Source: Prionace glauca | Lineage: Eukaryota > Chordata > Chondrichthyes > Carcharhiniformes > Carcharhinidae | Assembly (NCBI GenBank): GCA_037974335.1 | Contig: CM075733.1 | Location: 39,707,959 to 39,771,958 of the forward strand | Length of the DNA stretch: 64,000 nucleotides | Direction: 5' to 3' | In this document: piece after piece, positions 22,712 to 35,696 of the stretch | Position numbering within the stretch: the stretch's first letter is position 1 | Layout: the number at the start of each line of letters is the position of its first letter | The notes under the pieces: generated by a model | The model's database searches: none | Told to the model about the DNA's origin: nothing | Seen by the model: only the letters and a program-made list of their open reading frames with translations | Made by a program: the position numbers and the translations under genes

Positions 22712-25275
22712 TTCAGTCAGTATTCCTACATGTTGAACAACACTTGGAGGAATCACTGAGGATGGCAAGGGCGCAAAATGTACTCTGGGTGGGGGAGATT
22801 TCAATGTCCACCGCCAAGAGTGGCTGGGCAGCCACACTACTGATCGAGCTGGTTGGGTCCTAAAGGATATAACTGCTAGACTGGGTCTGCAGCAAGTGGT
22901 GCAGGAACAAGCAAGAGGAAATAATATTCTTGACTTCATCCTTACCAATCTGTCTGCTGCAGATGCAGCTGTCCATGACAGTATTGGTAAGAGTGACACT
23001 GCACAGTTCTTGTGGAGACAAAGTCCCACTTTCACATTGAGAATAGCCTCCATTGTTTTAATGGCACTATCACCATGCTAAATGGGACAGACTTTGAACC
23101 AATATAACAACTCAAGACTGGGCATCCACGTGGTGCTGTAGGCCATCAACAGTAGCAGAATTGTACTCCAGCAGAATCTGCATGGCCTGGCATATTCCCC
23201 ACTCAACCGTTACCATCAAGCCAAGGGATTAACCCTGGTTCAATGGAGAGTGCAGAAGGGCATGCCAGGAGCAGCACCAGGCATTCCTAAAAATGAGCTA
23301 CTAATCTGGTGAAGCTACCAAACAAGACTACTTGCATGCCAAATGGTAAAAACAGCAAGTGATAGGCAGAGCTAAGCCATCCCCACGACCAATGGGTCAG
23401 ATGGTCAGATCTAAGCTCTGCTGTCCTTCCACAACCAGTCAAGAATGGTGGTGTGCAATTAAACAACTCATTGGAGGAAGAGGCTCCACAAATATACCCA
23501 TCCTCAATGATGGAGGAGCCCATCACATCAATGTAAAAGATAAGGCTGAAGTATTAGCAGCAATCTTCAGCCATAAGTTCCCAGTGGATGATCCATCTCA
23601 GCCTCCTCCAGTGGTCCCCAGCAACTCAGGTCAGTCTCCAGCCAATTCGATTCAGTTCACATGATATCAAGAAATGGTTGGAGGCACTGGATACTGCAAA
23701 GGCAATAGGCCCTGATAACATTCTGGCAATAGTACTGAATTCTTGCGCTGTAGAACTTACCATTCCCCGAGCCAAGCTCTTCCCGTAAAATTACAAATCA
23801 GATATTTACCCAACAATGTGGAAAATTACCCAGGTATGTCCTGTATATAAAACATAGGATCTATTACTGCCCAATCAGTCTACTCTCAATCATCAATAAA
23901 GTGATGGAAGGGGTCATCAACAGTGCTATCAAGCAGCACCTGCTCAACAATAACCTGCTCAGTGTCGCCCAGTTTGGGTTTCGCCAGGGTCACCCAGCTC
24001 TTGACCTTGTTACAGCCTTGGTTAAAACATGGACAAAAGAGCTAAATTCCAGGAGAGAGTGACAGCCCTTGACATCAAGTCCTCATTCGACCAAATGTGG
24101 CACCAAGGAGCCCTAGCAAAACTGGAATCAACGGTATCAGAGGGCACATTCTCTGCTGGTTGGAGTTATAGCTGGTACATGAGAAGATGGTTGTGGTTGT
24201 GGACAGTCAGTCATCTCAGCTCCAGGACATCTCTACAGGGGTCCCTCAGGATAGTGCCCTGGGCCCAACAATCTTTAACTGCTTCGTCAATGGCCTTCCC
24301 TCCGTCATAAGGTCAGAAGTGGGGATGTTCACCAACGTTTGCACAATGCTCAGCACCATTCATGACTCCTCAGTTACTGCAGCCGTCCATGTTCAAATGC
24401 AACAAGATCTGGACAATATCCAGGCTTGGGCTGACAATAACATTCACACTACACAAATGTCAGACAATGTCCATCATCAATAAGAAACACTCTAACCGCC
24501 ACCCCTTGACATTCAATGATGTAACCATCACTGAATCCTCCACTGTCAACATCCTTGGGGTTACCATTGACCAGAAACTCAACTGGACTCACCACAGAAA
24601 CACAAGGCCAGGTCAGAGGCTAGGAATACTGTGGTGAGTAACTCACCTCCTGACTCCCCAGAGCCCATCCACCATCTACAACACACAAGTCAGGAATGTG
24701 ATGGAATACTCCCCACTTGCCTGGATGGGTGCATCTCCAACAACACTCAAAAAGCTTGGAAACAACCTTGGAAAAGCAGCCCGCTTGATTGGTACCACAT
24801 CTACAAACATTCAATCCCTCCATCACCAATGCTCTATATCATTTGATTTTAAATTGTGGTGCAATCGCCCCTAGCCTGGCATCAAAAACTTGATCAAAAA
24901 CCTGGCGTCAAAAGCAGCAGTGTGTACTATCTACAAGATGTACAGCAGCAATTCACCAAAGATCCTTAGACAGCACCTTCCAAACCCATGACCACTTCCA
25001 TCTAGAAGAACAGCAGATAAATGGGAACACCACTACCTACAAATTCCCCTCCAAGCCACTCACCACCCTGAAGTGGAAATATATCACCATTCCTTCACAG
25101 TTGCTGGGTCAAAATCCTGGAATTCCCTCCCTAATAGCATTGTGGGTCAACCACAGAACATGGACTATAGCGATTCAAGAAGGCAGCTCACTACAACCTT
25201 CCCAAGTGCAACTAGGGATGGGTAATAAATGCTGGACAGTTAGCAATGTGCATGTCCCAAAATGAATGATAAAAA
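22712..25275 (+). mobile_element. Degenerate LINE with endonuclease and reverse transcriptase remnants
   Basis: Early frames hold an endonuclease end (VHRQEWLGSHTTDRAG, NNILDFILTNLSAADAAVHD). Later frames hold reverse transcriptase pieces (AKFQERVTALDIKSSFDQMW; GPTIFNCFVNGLPSVI; NILGVTIDQKLNW). The 3' end is GGGATGGGTAATAAATGCTG plus an A tail. Many stops and frameshifts make it inactive. It carries a foreign 60-bp segment at 24833-24892. Jockey/CR1-like group by appearance; the clade is uncertain. Confidence 0.85.
24833..24892 (+). repeat. 60-bp segment, copy inserted in LINE
   Basis: Exact match to 22257-22316. It interrupts the 3' part of the LINE, and is followed by a stuttered partial repeat (ATCAAAAACCTGGCGTCAAA). 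CAATG precedes both copies, a possible microhomology. Confidence 0.9.
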
Positions 25276-25698
25276 AACCAACACCTTTTTAAAAAAAATA
25301 TTTTTGGGACTATGGTGGTATTCTGTAAAGAAGGTTGTGTGCTCTTGATCAATTAAACTTGGGGGGCCGGCGACGGGGTGGGGGGGGGTGTAGAGGTTAA
25401 TAGCTTGCTTGTGAGAACTAAGAGATGAAGGAGTTTGATGCATGAACTTATAATGATACATTATGAAGAGGTTGGATTTACAAGTAAATCTGTTAGTTTA
25501 AAATATGCATTATGAGCTAAGTATGGATTTGACTCTTCTACTGTTGAATTTCAAAAGAAGTTCCGAGGTAACAAGGAATTTTTACAACTCACAAACTTTT
25601 CATAAATAAATAGGGGAAGGTTATTAAATTTTATTGACCCAAAAGTGGAGGCAATGGGAAAATATGAAAACTTATATATAAAAAAACTTGACAGTAAG

Positions 25699-26243
25699 AA
25701 CATAAGAACATAAGAAATAGGAGCAGGAGTAGGCCATCTGGCCCTTCGAGCCTGCCCCGCCATTCAATAAGATCATGGCTGATCTGTCGTGACTCAGCTC
25801 CACCTTCCCGCCCTCTCCCCATAACCCTTAATCCCTTCTCTTATCAAAAACCCATCAACCCGTTTCTTAAAAATATTTAGCGAGGCAGCCTCCACCACTT
25901 CAACGGGCAGAGAATTCCAGAGATTCACCACCCTTTGAGTGAAGAAGTTCCTCCTCAACTCTGTTCTAAACCGCTCCCCCTTTATCTTGAGGCTGTGCCC
26001 CCTAGTCCTACTGTCTTTTTTGAGCGGGAACAGTCTCTCCACCTCTATCCTATCCATCCCATTCATCATCTTATACGTCTCAATGAGATCTCCCCTCATT
26101 CTTCTAAACTCTAACGAGTACAAGCCTAGTTTATTCAGCCTCTCCTCATAGCTCAATCCCCTCAACTCCGGTATCAGCCGAGTAAACCTCCTCTGCACTC
26201 CCTCCAGGGCCAAAACATCCTTGCGCAGGTGCGGCGCCCAAAA
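25699..26243 (-). mobile_element. CR1-clade LINE 3' end (group B), inverted
   Basis: Minus-strand C-terminus MALEGVQRRFTRLIPELRGL through GFLIREGIKGYGERAG, with the 3' tail of ACATAAGAAC units at its left end. It meets an opposite-direction group B copy at 26244. Confidence 0.9.
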
Positions 26244-27930
26244 GAGTCTATAAAGAAGAGGAGGCTGGCTAGAATGAATGTTGGACCCTTAGAGGATGAG
26301 AGGGGGGATTTAGTGGTGGGAGATGAGGAAATGGCAAAGGCCTTATATAAGTTTTTTGCCTCAGTCTTCACGGAGGAAGACGCGAATAGTTTGCCGGGTA
26401 TTAAAGATAGAAGGGTGGTAGGAGTTGAGGGCCTGAATGCGATTACTGTCACTAGAGAATTAGTGCTTGATAGACTAACGGGACTGATGGTGGACAAGTC
26501 CCCAGGACCGGATGGAATGCACCCCAGGGTTCTGAAGGAAATGGCAGAGGTGATAGTGAATGCCTCAGTGATTATTTACCAAAATTCACTGGATTCCGGG
26601 GAAGTGCTGGAAGATTGGAAAACGGCTAATATTACGCCGCTGTTTTAAAAAGGTAGCAGACAAAAGGCAGGGAATTATAGGCCGGTTAGTTTAACGTCTG
26701 TAGTTGGAAAAATGCTTGAATCTGTCATCAAAGAAGAAATAGCAAGGCACCTGGAAAGGAATAGTTTGATAGAGCAGACGCAGCGTGGATTCATTAAAGG
26801 GAAGTCGTGTTTGACGAATTTATTGGATTTCTATGAGGATGTGACTAGTGCGGTAGACAGAGGGGAACCGGTGGATGTGGTGTTTCTCGATTTTCAAAAG
26901 ATGTTTGATGAGGTGCCTCACAAAAGGTTGCTTCAGAAGGTTAGGGTGCATGGAGTTGGGGATAAGGTGTCAGCGTGGATAGAGGATTAGTTATCTAATA
27001 AGAGGCAGAGAGTTAGTATCAATGGGTGCTATTCTGATTGGCGATTGGTGACTACTGGAGTGCCGCAGGGATCAGTGCTGGGGCCTCAGCTATTTACCAT
27101 TTATATGGATGATCTGGAGAAGGGGGCTGAGTGTAGGATGACGAAATTTGCTGATGACAAAAAGATGAGTGGAAAAGAAAATTGTACGGAGGGTGTGGAA
27201 AGTCTGCAGAGGGATCTGGATAGGCTGAGGGAGTGGGCGAGGAGCTGGCAGATGGAGTACAATGTTAGTGAGTGTGAGGTTATCCACTTTGGCAGAAATA
27301 ATAGTAGGAGGGATTACTATTTAAAAGGCGAAAAGCTGCAGCATGCTACGGTGCAGAGGGACCTGGGGGTCCTTGTGCATGAGTCGCAAAAACGCAGTCT
27401 GCAGGTGCAGCAGGTGATCAAGAAGGCAAATGGATTGCTGGCCTTTATAGTGAGGGGGATAGAATATAAAAGCAGAGAGGTCTTGCTGCAACTGTACAGG
27501 GCACTGGTGAGGCCGCAGCTGGAGTATTGTGTGCAGTTTTGGTCGTCGCACTTGTGCAAGGATATTTTGGCCTTGGAGGGAGTGCAGAGAAGGTTCACTA
27601 GGCTGATACCGGAGTTGAGGGGGCTGGACTATGAAGACAGACTAAATAGACTGGATCTGTACTCGTTGGAGTTTAGAAGGATGAGGGGGGATCTTATAGA
27701 GACGTATAAGATAATGAAAGGGATGGATAGGGTAGAGGTAGAGAGATTCTCCCTGCTCAGAAAGGACAGCAGGACTAGAGGGCACAGCCTCAAGATAAAG
27801 GGGGGGTGTAGTTTAGAATGGAGTTGAGGAGGAACTTCTTCACTCAAAGGGTGGTGAATCTCTGGAATTCTCTGCCCGTTGAAGTGGTGGAGGCTACCTC
27901 GTAAATATATTTAAGTCATGGGTAGATAGG
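26244..27930 (+). mobile_element. CR1-clade LINE body (group B)
   Basis: Plus-strand reverse transcriptase in a few frames: [80 protein letters not shown], and KFADDKKMSGK. Premature stops occur at about 26646 and 26988. It stops before the family's usual 3' tail. Confidence 0.92.
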
Positions 27931-28671
27931 TTTTTGACAGACAAGGGGGGGGGGGGCAAGGGTTGTTCAATAAAACTGTTTTACCTGTGTAATGTTAATC
28001 TTTTGTGCTTTCCAGCTGCCTTTTACTTTGTACATTTAGCCTGATCCTCAGCTGACTGCGACACAAAACCAACCCAATTCCCAAGGGCACAGACTATATG
28101 AAGATGGCACAAATCTGCAAAAGCTCCTCAGCTCTACTCACGATGGTTCTGATAGTGTGAATTCATGAGTGTTATCTGCAAATAACAGAAACAGCTGCAG
28201 AAACTGGGTATGTACCTATTCTCTACTCTTGGATCCAGCCTCCCTCTTCCATAATCTGCCCATGTTGTACCACTGGAATTTTCACCTGAACTCAGATAAC
28301 TCTGTATCATTTTACCCCATTTCAATTTCCCCCAAAGCCTGGAGTTTAGATTTCTAATCTTAGTTTTTGTTTTAGTTTCATTAGAAACTAGAATGTTCCA
28401 TCTCCTTTATCCGTTTCCCTTTTTGATTAAGGTTTGTCTTGAAACTATAAGCTTTAACACTTTGCCTTCCATCACAATGCTGTGAAGTCAGATATTTGAT
28501 CACAGTTAACCACTTCCTCTCCTCTCCTTCTCCCTGTGCACTTTCTTCTTTATTTCCCTCAAAAAAAATGATTGATTTCAAAATTAAACTTGTTCTTCAT
28601 TGATCAAAAAACATTCCATTAAAATGAGGGACAAGACTATGGAATAACATTTTCATGATCACCATAACTTT

Positions 28672-28980
28672 AGGTTGCTGGAGATTGTGGCTGGGCCCGG
28701 GAATGCTCGTGAAGTCCCGGACTGGCCAGCAATTGATCTGGCAAGCAAAGTGCAGACAGTTCAGGGCCTCTGCATATGCGCAGAGTTCAGGAACTGTCAG
28801 ACTTTGGTGTGAATAGGCCTCGTCTGCCCGAGCTTTTAATCATATTCGTGATTGTGATCTCTGCATTGCAGAGTGTGGGAGATTCGAGTCTGAACTCCCA
28901 CTGAGAAAAATAATTGTAGTCTACACCAGTTTTTCCGCAAATTCAGCACTTAGAGCTTTTTTGAGAGAATTGCCCCCTAT
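28672..28980 (+). repeat. Interspersed repeat also present at 53880-54650
   Basis: Shares ACAGTTCAGGGCC, TCTGCATT, CAGAGTGTGGGA and TGAACTCCCACTGA in the same order with the copy at 53.9 kb. Family not recognised. Confidence 0.6.
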
Positions 28981-28987
28981 GATTCTA

Positions 28988-29254
28988 CTTCATAGAATAG
29001 TGCAGAAGGAGGCCATTCGGCCCATTGAGCTTGCACCAACAACAATCCCATCCAGGTCCTATCCCTGTAACACCATATATTTACAATGCTAAGAGGCAAT
29101 TTAGCATGGCCTAACCCTCACATCTTTGGATTGTGGGAAGAAACCGAAGCAACCAGAGGAAACCCATGCAGATATGCGGAAAACAGTAAGTCACCTGAGG
29201 CCGGATTGAGCATGGGTTCTTTGTGCTGTTAAGCAACAGTGCTAACCATCATGG
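28988..29254 (-). mobile_element. HE1-type SINE, old copy
   Basis: Tail AGAATAGTGCAGAAGGAGGC, middle TCACATCTTTGGATTGTGGG, head with GCAACAGTGCTAACCATC. Confidence 0.75.
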
Positions 29255-30489
29255 CATGCACCTGGCCACCTTGAGTTCACTTGTGATTTTGAGGTTTGTT
29301 AGCATGCACCTACTTTTCACTGCACTGCTACCATCTTTCACTGCTGCTCTAACTCCAGAGCACTGCCAAAGCTATTTTCTCACACAAGGTTCGAGCAAAG
29401 TGGCTTCACTTAGCCAGCAGAGGCTGGTATTTGGTGCAGGCAAGATTGCATTCTACCATTTAAGATCATACTGGGGCAGGACAGAGGAGGCTGAATAGGC
29501 AGAGTCCTGCTATGAGGGGTGGAGGCTATGGGTTTCATATGATGAAGGGAGGGAGTGAAGGGATGGCTGGCAGAGGAATGACTATGGGCAGGTGAGGATA
29601 ATGGGACCAAGGGAGGTGGGGGGTGGTGGCATGCAGAGGAATGATTGGAAATGGGGAACTGGAGCATGACATAGAAGACTGGACATGAGAAAGGGTGGAT
29701 ATGATTTAATATTGTATAAGAAAGAACAGGAACATAGGATCATTTCTAAAGGACAGGGTTGAAGGAATCAGGGGAATAAGAATCAGTCAGTCACTTAATC
29801 CTGAGACTGAGACAATATGGAGAGATAAGGCAGTTATGGGGCTGTGTAGGACATGCTACAAAAAAATACATAGCATGCACATTGTAACCCCATCCAGGGA
29901 TGCAGAAGACCTGCGAGTGCAGTGAAGGTAATGCACAGAATGGCGTGCAGGGCATGAGTCAGTGCCTCACACACAAGGATCATGGGGTGGCTGGCTCAGT
30001 AGACTCTTCAGAAATATTCCAGGGGTGGAATCAGATGCTATGTGGGAGAAGTCAACAGTCAGGCTTATGGACTAATTCAAGAGGAAGCCACGTTATTTCC
30101 AGATGAGAACATTGAGATGAAGGCTCAGCTGAAATAGGTCATGGAAATTTAATGGGAAAATGAATGCATTGGGAACCTGGACATTTAGCGGAGAATTTTT
30201 TGCCATCACGTCAATACGAGAAGGAAGGAGAGATTTCACCATTAAAGGAATATTGGCAAGATATATACCATATGCAGGACGGCACGAAGAGACACTATGC
30301 CTAGCATTGTGGCATCAAAGTCTCTTATGGAGCACAAGGCTTCCAAACATTCAAGACATCCACGGCAGAGATATATTCAAATCCACATAAGGTTGCCTGA
30401 CAGTGTCACAAATGAGGCTGAAATCACACGCTGTGCTCAACTTTTGCAATTCTATTTGCGATTGTGCTGTCAGGTAGCTGGAGGATTTA

Positions 30490-30780
30490 TTCATAGAATC
30501 CTTACAGAAGGAGGCCATTCAGCACATCAAATCTGTACAGACCACAATCCCACCCATACCCTATCCCCGTAACATCATATATTTACCCTGCTAATCCCCC
30601 TGACACTAGAGTCAATTTAGCATGGCCATCAACCTAACCCGCATATCTTTTGAATTGTGGGGGTAACTGGAGCACCCAGAGGAAACCTACGCAGACACAC
30701 AGAGTGACCTAAGGCCAGAATTGAACCTGGGTCCATAGACTACAGGGCAGCAGTGGTAACCAGTGTGCCACTGTGCACCC
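30490..30780 (-). mobile_element. HE1-type SINE
   Basis: Tail TAGAATCCTTACAGAAGGAG and middle TTAGCATGGCCATCAACCTA; head near 30760 reads GGTTACCACTGCTGC on the minus strand. Confidence 0.75.
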
Positions 30781-31289
30781 TGCAGGATTCATTAAGCACC
30801 CAGGATCCTTGATGTAGGATCGCAGTTGCAAGGACAGTATTGAATTAGTGCAGCCCAAGGGCATCACAGTGCCTTGGAGTGAGAGGTTATCCATTGCAGG
30901 GTAAGCTGCATTCATATGTTTGATCCATCTGTCCGCAGGATGAATGAGGAGTGCAGAATGGAGGCTGCAGGTAATGCTGCTTTCTAGTTGGCTGCATTTG
31001 TAATAAGGAGGAGATGAAGTGTCTGTAGCCATCAGGCAGGGCTCAGAAAAGAGCCATGGCCTGAGGTCTAGGTTCCAGGGACACCCAGGAAGACCCAGCA
31101 ACCGAGAGGTGAGATGTAACAGACAGAAGTGACTGGCGGGCCCTGGGTTTACTGAAGACATATTTCATTTTTGGAGAAAAGAAAGTGAAAGTGTTGCAGA
31201 TCTCTTCATCTGTCAAGGGATGTGGTGGCTCACATCTGCCACACTGTGGCAGCAGCTACTGATCTTCAGCAACATGAAATGGTTCCACT

Positions 31290-32110
31290 CCTTGCAGCTG
31301 ACGTGCAGTCATTGGAAGATCATCCATGTTTGTGCCAAGTTCCCTGGGAGTTCTCACAACTCCTACATGCTGAATCACTCCCAGGTGCCACAGATCCTTG
31401 AAGGTCCAAGCCACTTACAGTGTTGGCTGCTGGGTGATGATGGTCCAGTGGTTAGTATTACTGCCTCACAGCTCCAGAGACCCAGGTTCAATTTGAGCCT
31501 CCAGTGACTGTCTGTGTGGAGTTTGCACTTTCTCCCCATGTCTGCAAGGGTTTCCTCCAGGTGCTCCAGTTTCCTCCCAAACTCTAAAGATGTGCAGCTT
31601 AAGTTGATTGGCCATGATAAATTGCCCCTTAGTGTCAGGAGGATTAGCAGGATAAGTATGTGGGTTTACAGAGATAGGGCCTGGAGGGATTGTTGTTGGT
31701 GCAGTTTTGATGGGTCAATGGCCACTTCTGCACTATTGGGATTCAATGATTCTATGAAGACCTGATTTATGATGTAAAATCCTCAAAGCGCCTCAGGGGC
31801 GAGATACATTCTGTGACAAGGTCCAACAAGGAGCAAAGTATTCACATCCTGAAGATACACTTCTGATGTTTCAACCTTTCTCCTGGCGCTTCCCACGGAG
31901 GGTGTCCTGCATCATCATGATGCTCTTTGCATTGCATAACCTGGCACTTCAAAAGGGAGATTGTGTACAAGATGGAGACATGGAGCAGACAGAAATTTAT
32001 TTGCACAAGGAGCGTTTGGAAGGCTCAAAACTTGAAGAAGATCAGGATAGAGACATTCCACATGAGGATGCCAGCCCCCATGGCAAGAGGCAGAAGATGT
32101 GCCCATGACA
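31290..32110 (+). mobile_element. PIF/Harbinger DNA transposon, broken transposase
   Basis: The left part encodes CAKFPGSSHNSYMLNHSQVP and LQCWLLGD, matching the catalytic-domain motifs around FPGSSHDSxxL and LLGDSGY of Harbinger transposases. After a SINE (31436-31756) the right part encodes SCIIMMLFALHNLALQKGD, matching the family's C-terminal ALHN motif. The frames differ and stops occur, so it is inactive. The N-terminal part and terminal inverted repeats were not recognised. Confidence 0.7.
31436..31756 (+). mobile_element. HE1-type SINE inside the Harbinger transposase
   Basis: Head GGTTAGTATTACTGCCTCAC, B box GGTTCAATTTG, tail TTCAATGATTCTATGA. It separates two transposase parts. Confidence 0.8.
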
Positions 32111-32649
32111 AGCTAATTGCCACTAGGTTTTAGGAGAAGTAGGTAATAAGTATGCATTTCTCCTGTCCTTTAGAGGCATGGAGGTTATTGGGAGGTCCTT
32201 TCCAATCTTTGACACCTCAGGCAAGCTCCCCATTCACCTTGGGATCAGTAACCATTAAGGGTAACAAAGGGGCCAGTATTGGAAAGGTTAGCATCCAATG
32301 TCGCATGTGGTACCTTTCCCATGTGAAAGTCAGTAAACGAGTGTGCAACCTGAGGTAACTAAACATTGTTCTGACTTTAGCACCAGCATGTGACTCTTTC
32401 AGCAGCCGTTGTGATTTGGACTTGTTTGCAGTGAACATAATGATTGCCATGTGCTTTCACACTCACAAGGAACACAGCTCAGTGCTGATGTTACAGCATT
32501 AGATGTCGCCCTCCAAGATACAGGAGCACACATAATTCAATCGTCTGCTGCAAGACTTAAAAGAGCATTTCTGTCTCCACTTGCAATTTCAGGTTCTGGC
32601 TTGACACATTCTCCTTAGGTGCCACAAGGGGTGAGTGACTAACATAACT

Positions 32650-32810
32650 ATACCATAAGACCATAAGACATAGGAGCAGAATTAGGCCACTCAGCCCATT
32701 GAGTCTGCTCCACCATTCAATCATGGCTGATATTTTTCTCATTCCCATTCCCCTGCCTTTTCCTCATAACTCCTGACCCCTTATTAATCAAGAACCTATC
32801 TATATAATGA
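32650..32810 (-). mobile_element. CR1-clade LINE 3' fragment
   Basis: CATAAGACCATAAGACATAG followed by GGAGCAGAATTAGGCCACTC; same group as 56585-56835. Confidence 0.75.
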
Positions 32811-32871
32811 CATGAATCTGATGGAATCAAAAGCAGACCATTAAGGAGTGGGAGCTAAGTTCATCCTTGAA

Positions 32872-33592
32872 ACATAAGAACATAAGAAATAGGAGCAGGA
32901 ATAGGCCAACTAGCCCTTCAAGCCTGCCCCGCCATTCAATAAGATCATGGCTGATCTGTCTTGGCTCAGTTCCACATTCCCGCCCTCTCCCCATAACCCT
33001 TAATCCCCTCTCTTATCAAAAACCCATCAACCCGCGTCTTAAAAATATTTAGCGAGGCAGCCTCCACCACTTCAACGGGCAGAGAATTCCAGAGATTCAC
33101 CACCCTTTGAGTGAAGAAGTTCCTCCTCAACTCCGTTCTAAACCACCCCCCCTTTATCTTGAGGCTGTGCCCCCTAGTCCTACTATCCTTTCTGAGCGGG
33201 AAGAGCCTCTCCACCTCTATCCTATCCATCCCATTCATCATCTTATACGTCTCAATGAGATCTCCCCTCATTCTTCTAAACTCTAACAAATACAAGCCTA
33301 ATCTATTCAGCCTCTCCTCATAGCTCAATCCCCTCAACTCCGGCATCAGCCTAGTAATCCTCCTCTGCACTCCTTCCAAGGCCAAAATATCCTTGCGTAA
33401 GTACGGCGCCCAAAACTGCACACAGTACTCCAGCTGCGGCCTCACCAATGCCCTATACAGCTGCAGCAAGACCTCCCTACTTTTATATTCAATCCCCCTC
33501 ACTATGAAGGCCAGCATCCCATTCGCCTTCCTGACCACCTGCTTCACCTGCAAGCTGGGTTTTTACGACTCATGCACAAGGACCCCGACAAG
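32872..33592 (-). mobile_element. CR1-clade LINE 3' end (group B)
   Basis: Long minus-strand frame QVKQVVRKANGMLAFIVRGI through YGERAGMWN, with the ACATAAGAACATAAGAAATA tail on its left. 5' truncated at about 33592. Confidence 0.9.
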
Positions 33593-34234
33593 ATGTTACA
33601 CAGAATCAAATACAAGAAGCATTCACACACACAGATCATTCAGTTTCTTCAGGCACAGCATTCAGACCCTTGAGACTTGATTGCTATTATTGACTTTCAT
33701 AACTATCTATTGCCACTGTTTTCATATCTTGAAGAACTTCTGCTACTCTGAGTATACAGGAAATCTCTCCTCCTTTCCACCAGCTCCAGCTCCATTACAG
33801 CATCAGAAAACTTGGACGCCCCCTTCCACCCAACATCAGCTATTCTTTAATCTTTCCAACTCAGATTCACAGATTCATACTAAAGTGTGTTTTTGATTTT
33901 GTTTCAGATTTTAAAAATCAGTTATGTCGGAAGGCTATGTTTGACTAATTGACTCCAAAATACCAACTGCTGGCCAGAACGCTCTCACAGGCTAAAATAG
34001 GAGAATTACACAGGAACACAGGGGATGCATGCTAGGGAAATTTGACGGAGTTTAAGTGTTCTGAATGGGGAAATCCTATTACTCAGGTAACAACAAGAAA
34101 CTGAAAATATAACAAAATGTGGACACATTGGTGAAAATGTTATAAAAAGCATTTATCATTTCCAACCTAAACAACCCCCAATCAATATTAAGATAAAAAC
34201 TAGCATCTGCAATGCTCAGTGTAATTAACATCAG

Positions 34235-34925
34235 ATTCAGCCCCTCAAGCCTGGTCCATCATTCAATTAGATCATGACTGATCTATTATTTCAAATTCCA
34301 CAATCTCATCTACCCCCAATAATCTCTTATTCCCTTTTCTAACAAGAATCTACCTACCCCTGCCTTAAAAACATTCAATGACTTCCACTGCTTTCTGATG
34401 AAGAAAGTTCCAAAGTCACACAACTGTCTGAGAGAAAAAAGTCTTCTAATTTCTGTCCTATTAGGATGATACCTAATATTAAAACAGTGCCTCCTAGCCC
34501 AGGATTTATCCACAAAAGGAAATATCCTTTTAATGTTCACCTTGTCAATATCATTCAAGATCTTATCTCCTTCAACTAAGTCACCCCAGACTCTTCTAAA
34601 CTGCAGTGTAAATGAGCCCAGTCTCTTTAATCTTTCCTTGTAAGAAGATAAGCACAATCCAGGTATCAATCTAGTTAACCCCCTCTAAATTGCCTCCAAC
34701 ACAATTACATCCTCACTTAAATAAGGAAACCAAAACTGCATACAGTTTTCAAGGTGTGGTCCTGCTAATGCACTGTAAAACCAAAGCATAACATTCTTAT
34801 TTTCAAGTTTAACCCCTCTCATGATAAAGATTAGCATTCCATTAGCCTTCTTAATTACTTACTGTACCTGCACACTATCTTTTTGTGACTCATGAGAACA
34901 CTTAGATCCCTCTGCATCACACAAT
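34235..34925 (-). mobile_element. Old CR1-clade LINE 3' fragment
   Basis: Minus frame GLCLSSYKERLKRLGSFTLQ resembles the LSYEERLNRLGLYSLE C-terminus of the younger groups. Many changes. Confidence 0.75.
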
Positions 34926-35696
34926 GCTGCAACTGTTGTCCTTTTAATTAAACTCTGCTTCTTTATTCTTCCTGCTGGAGTTAACAACTTCCCTTTGCCA
35001 GGTCTCCATTCGTCAGGACCTGCTCTACATCCTGTCCCGTTGGAGGAGGTCATCTAATGTGGGGGGCATAATACAGTGGGGTAGCCTGCTTATTGCATTT
35101 AAATGTATGGTAACAGGGTTCCTGACCTTTTGTGGCAGGAATCCTATTCTGTCATTGGTTGTGCTTGGGTACAAATGAGTGGGGGAATCCCGTTGGAATT
35201 AAACCTGTTTTGGGGTTTCCATTCAATTCTCCACCCTTTCCTTCATTCCCAACTCCAAAGATGGGAGTGGAAATTTTGAGTACTGGTGAATTCTCAGGTT
35301 TTATCTCTGTTCCTGGCTGCTAATCTCCGATCTTCATTTCTCTTATTACTATTTTCTCTTTCGCCTTGAATCTATCCCTTGTTTTACTGCAACTACCCAA
35401 ATGATCCTCATCCTCTTTAGTTGTAATGAAGACTTTAGTTATCATAAACCTCTCTCTGACTTTCTCTAGTTATGTAATTTGCAAGGATTCTTGTCCAGCA
35501 TGGTTCTGGTGTAAATTATCCCAGTGTTACAGTTCCCACTTTCCACAGTACTGGTGCCAATGCTTCTCAAACCAGAACCCACTTCTCCCACTCTATGAAC
35601 CATGCATTCATCCCTCTAATCTTATTTGCCTTGTGCCAGTTTGCATGTGACTTAGGTAACAATCCAGTGGTAACATTACCTTTAGGTAATGATTTG

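Noticed and set aside
22706-23053. Long minus-strand frame as a gene
   Set aside because: It is the antisense of LINE endonuclease DNA on the plus strand.
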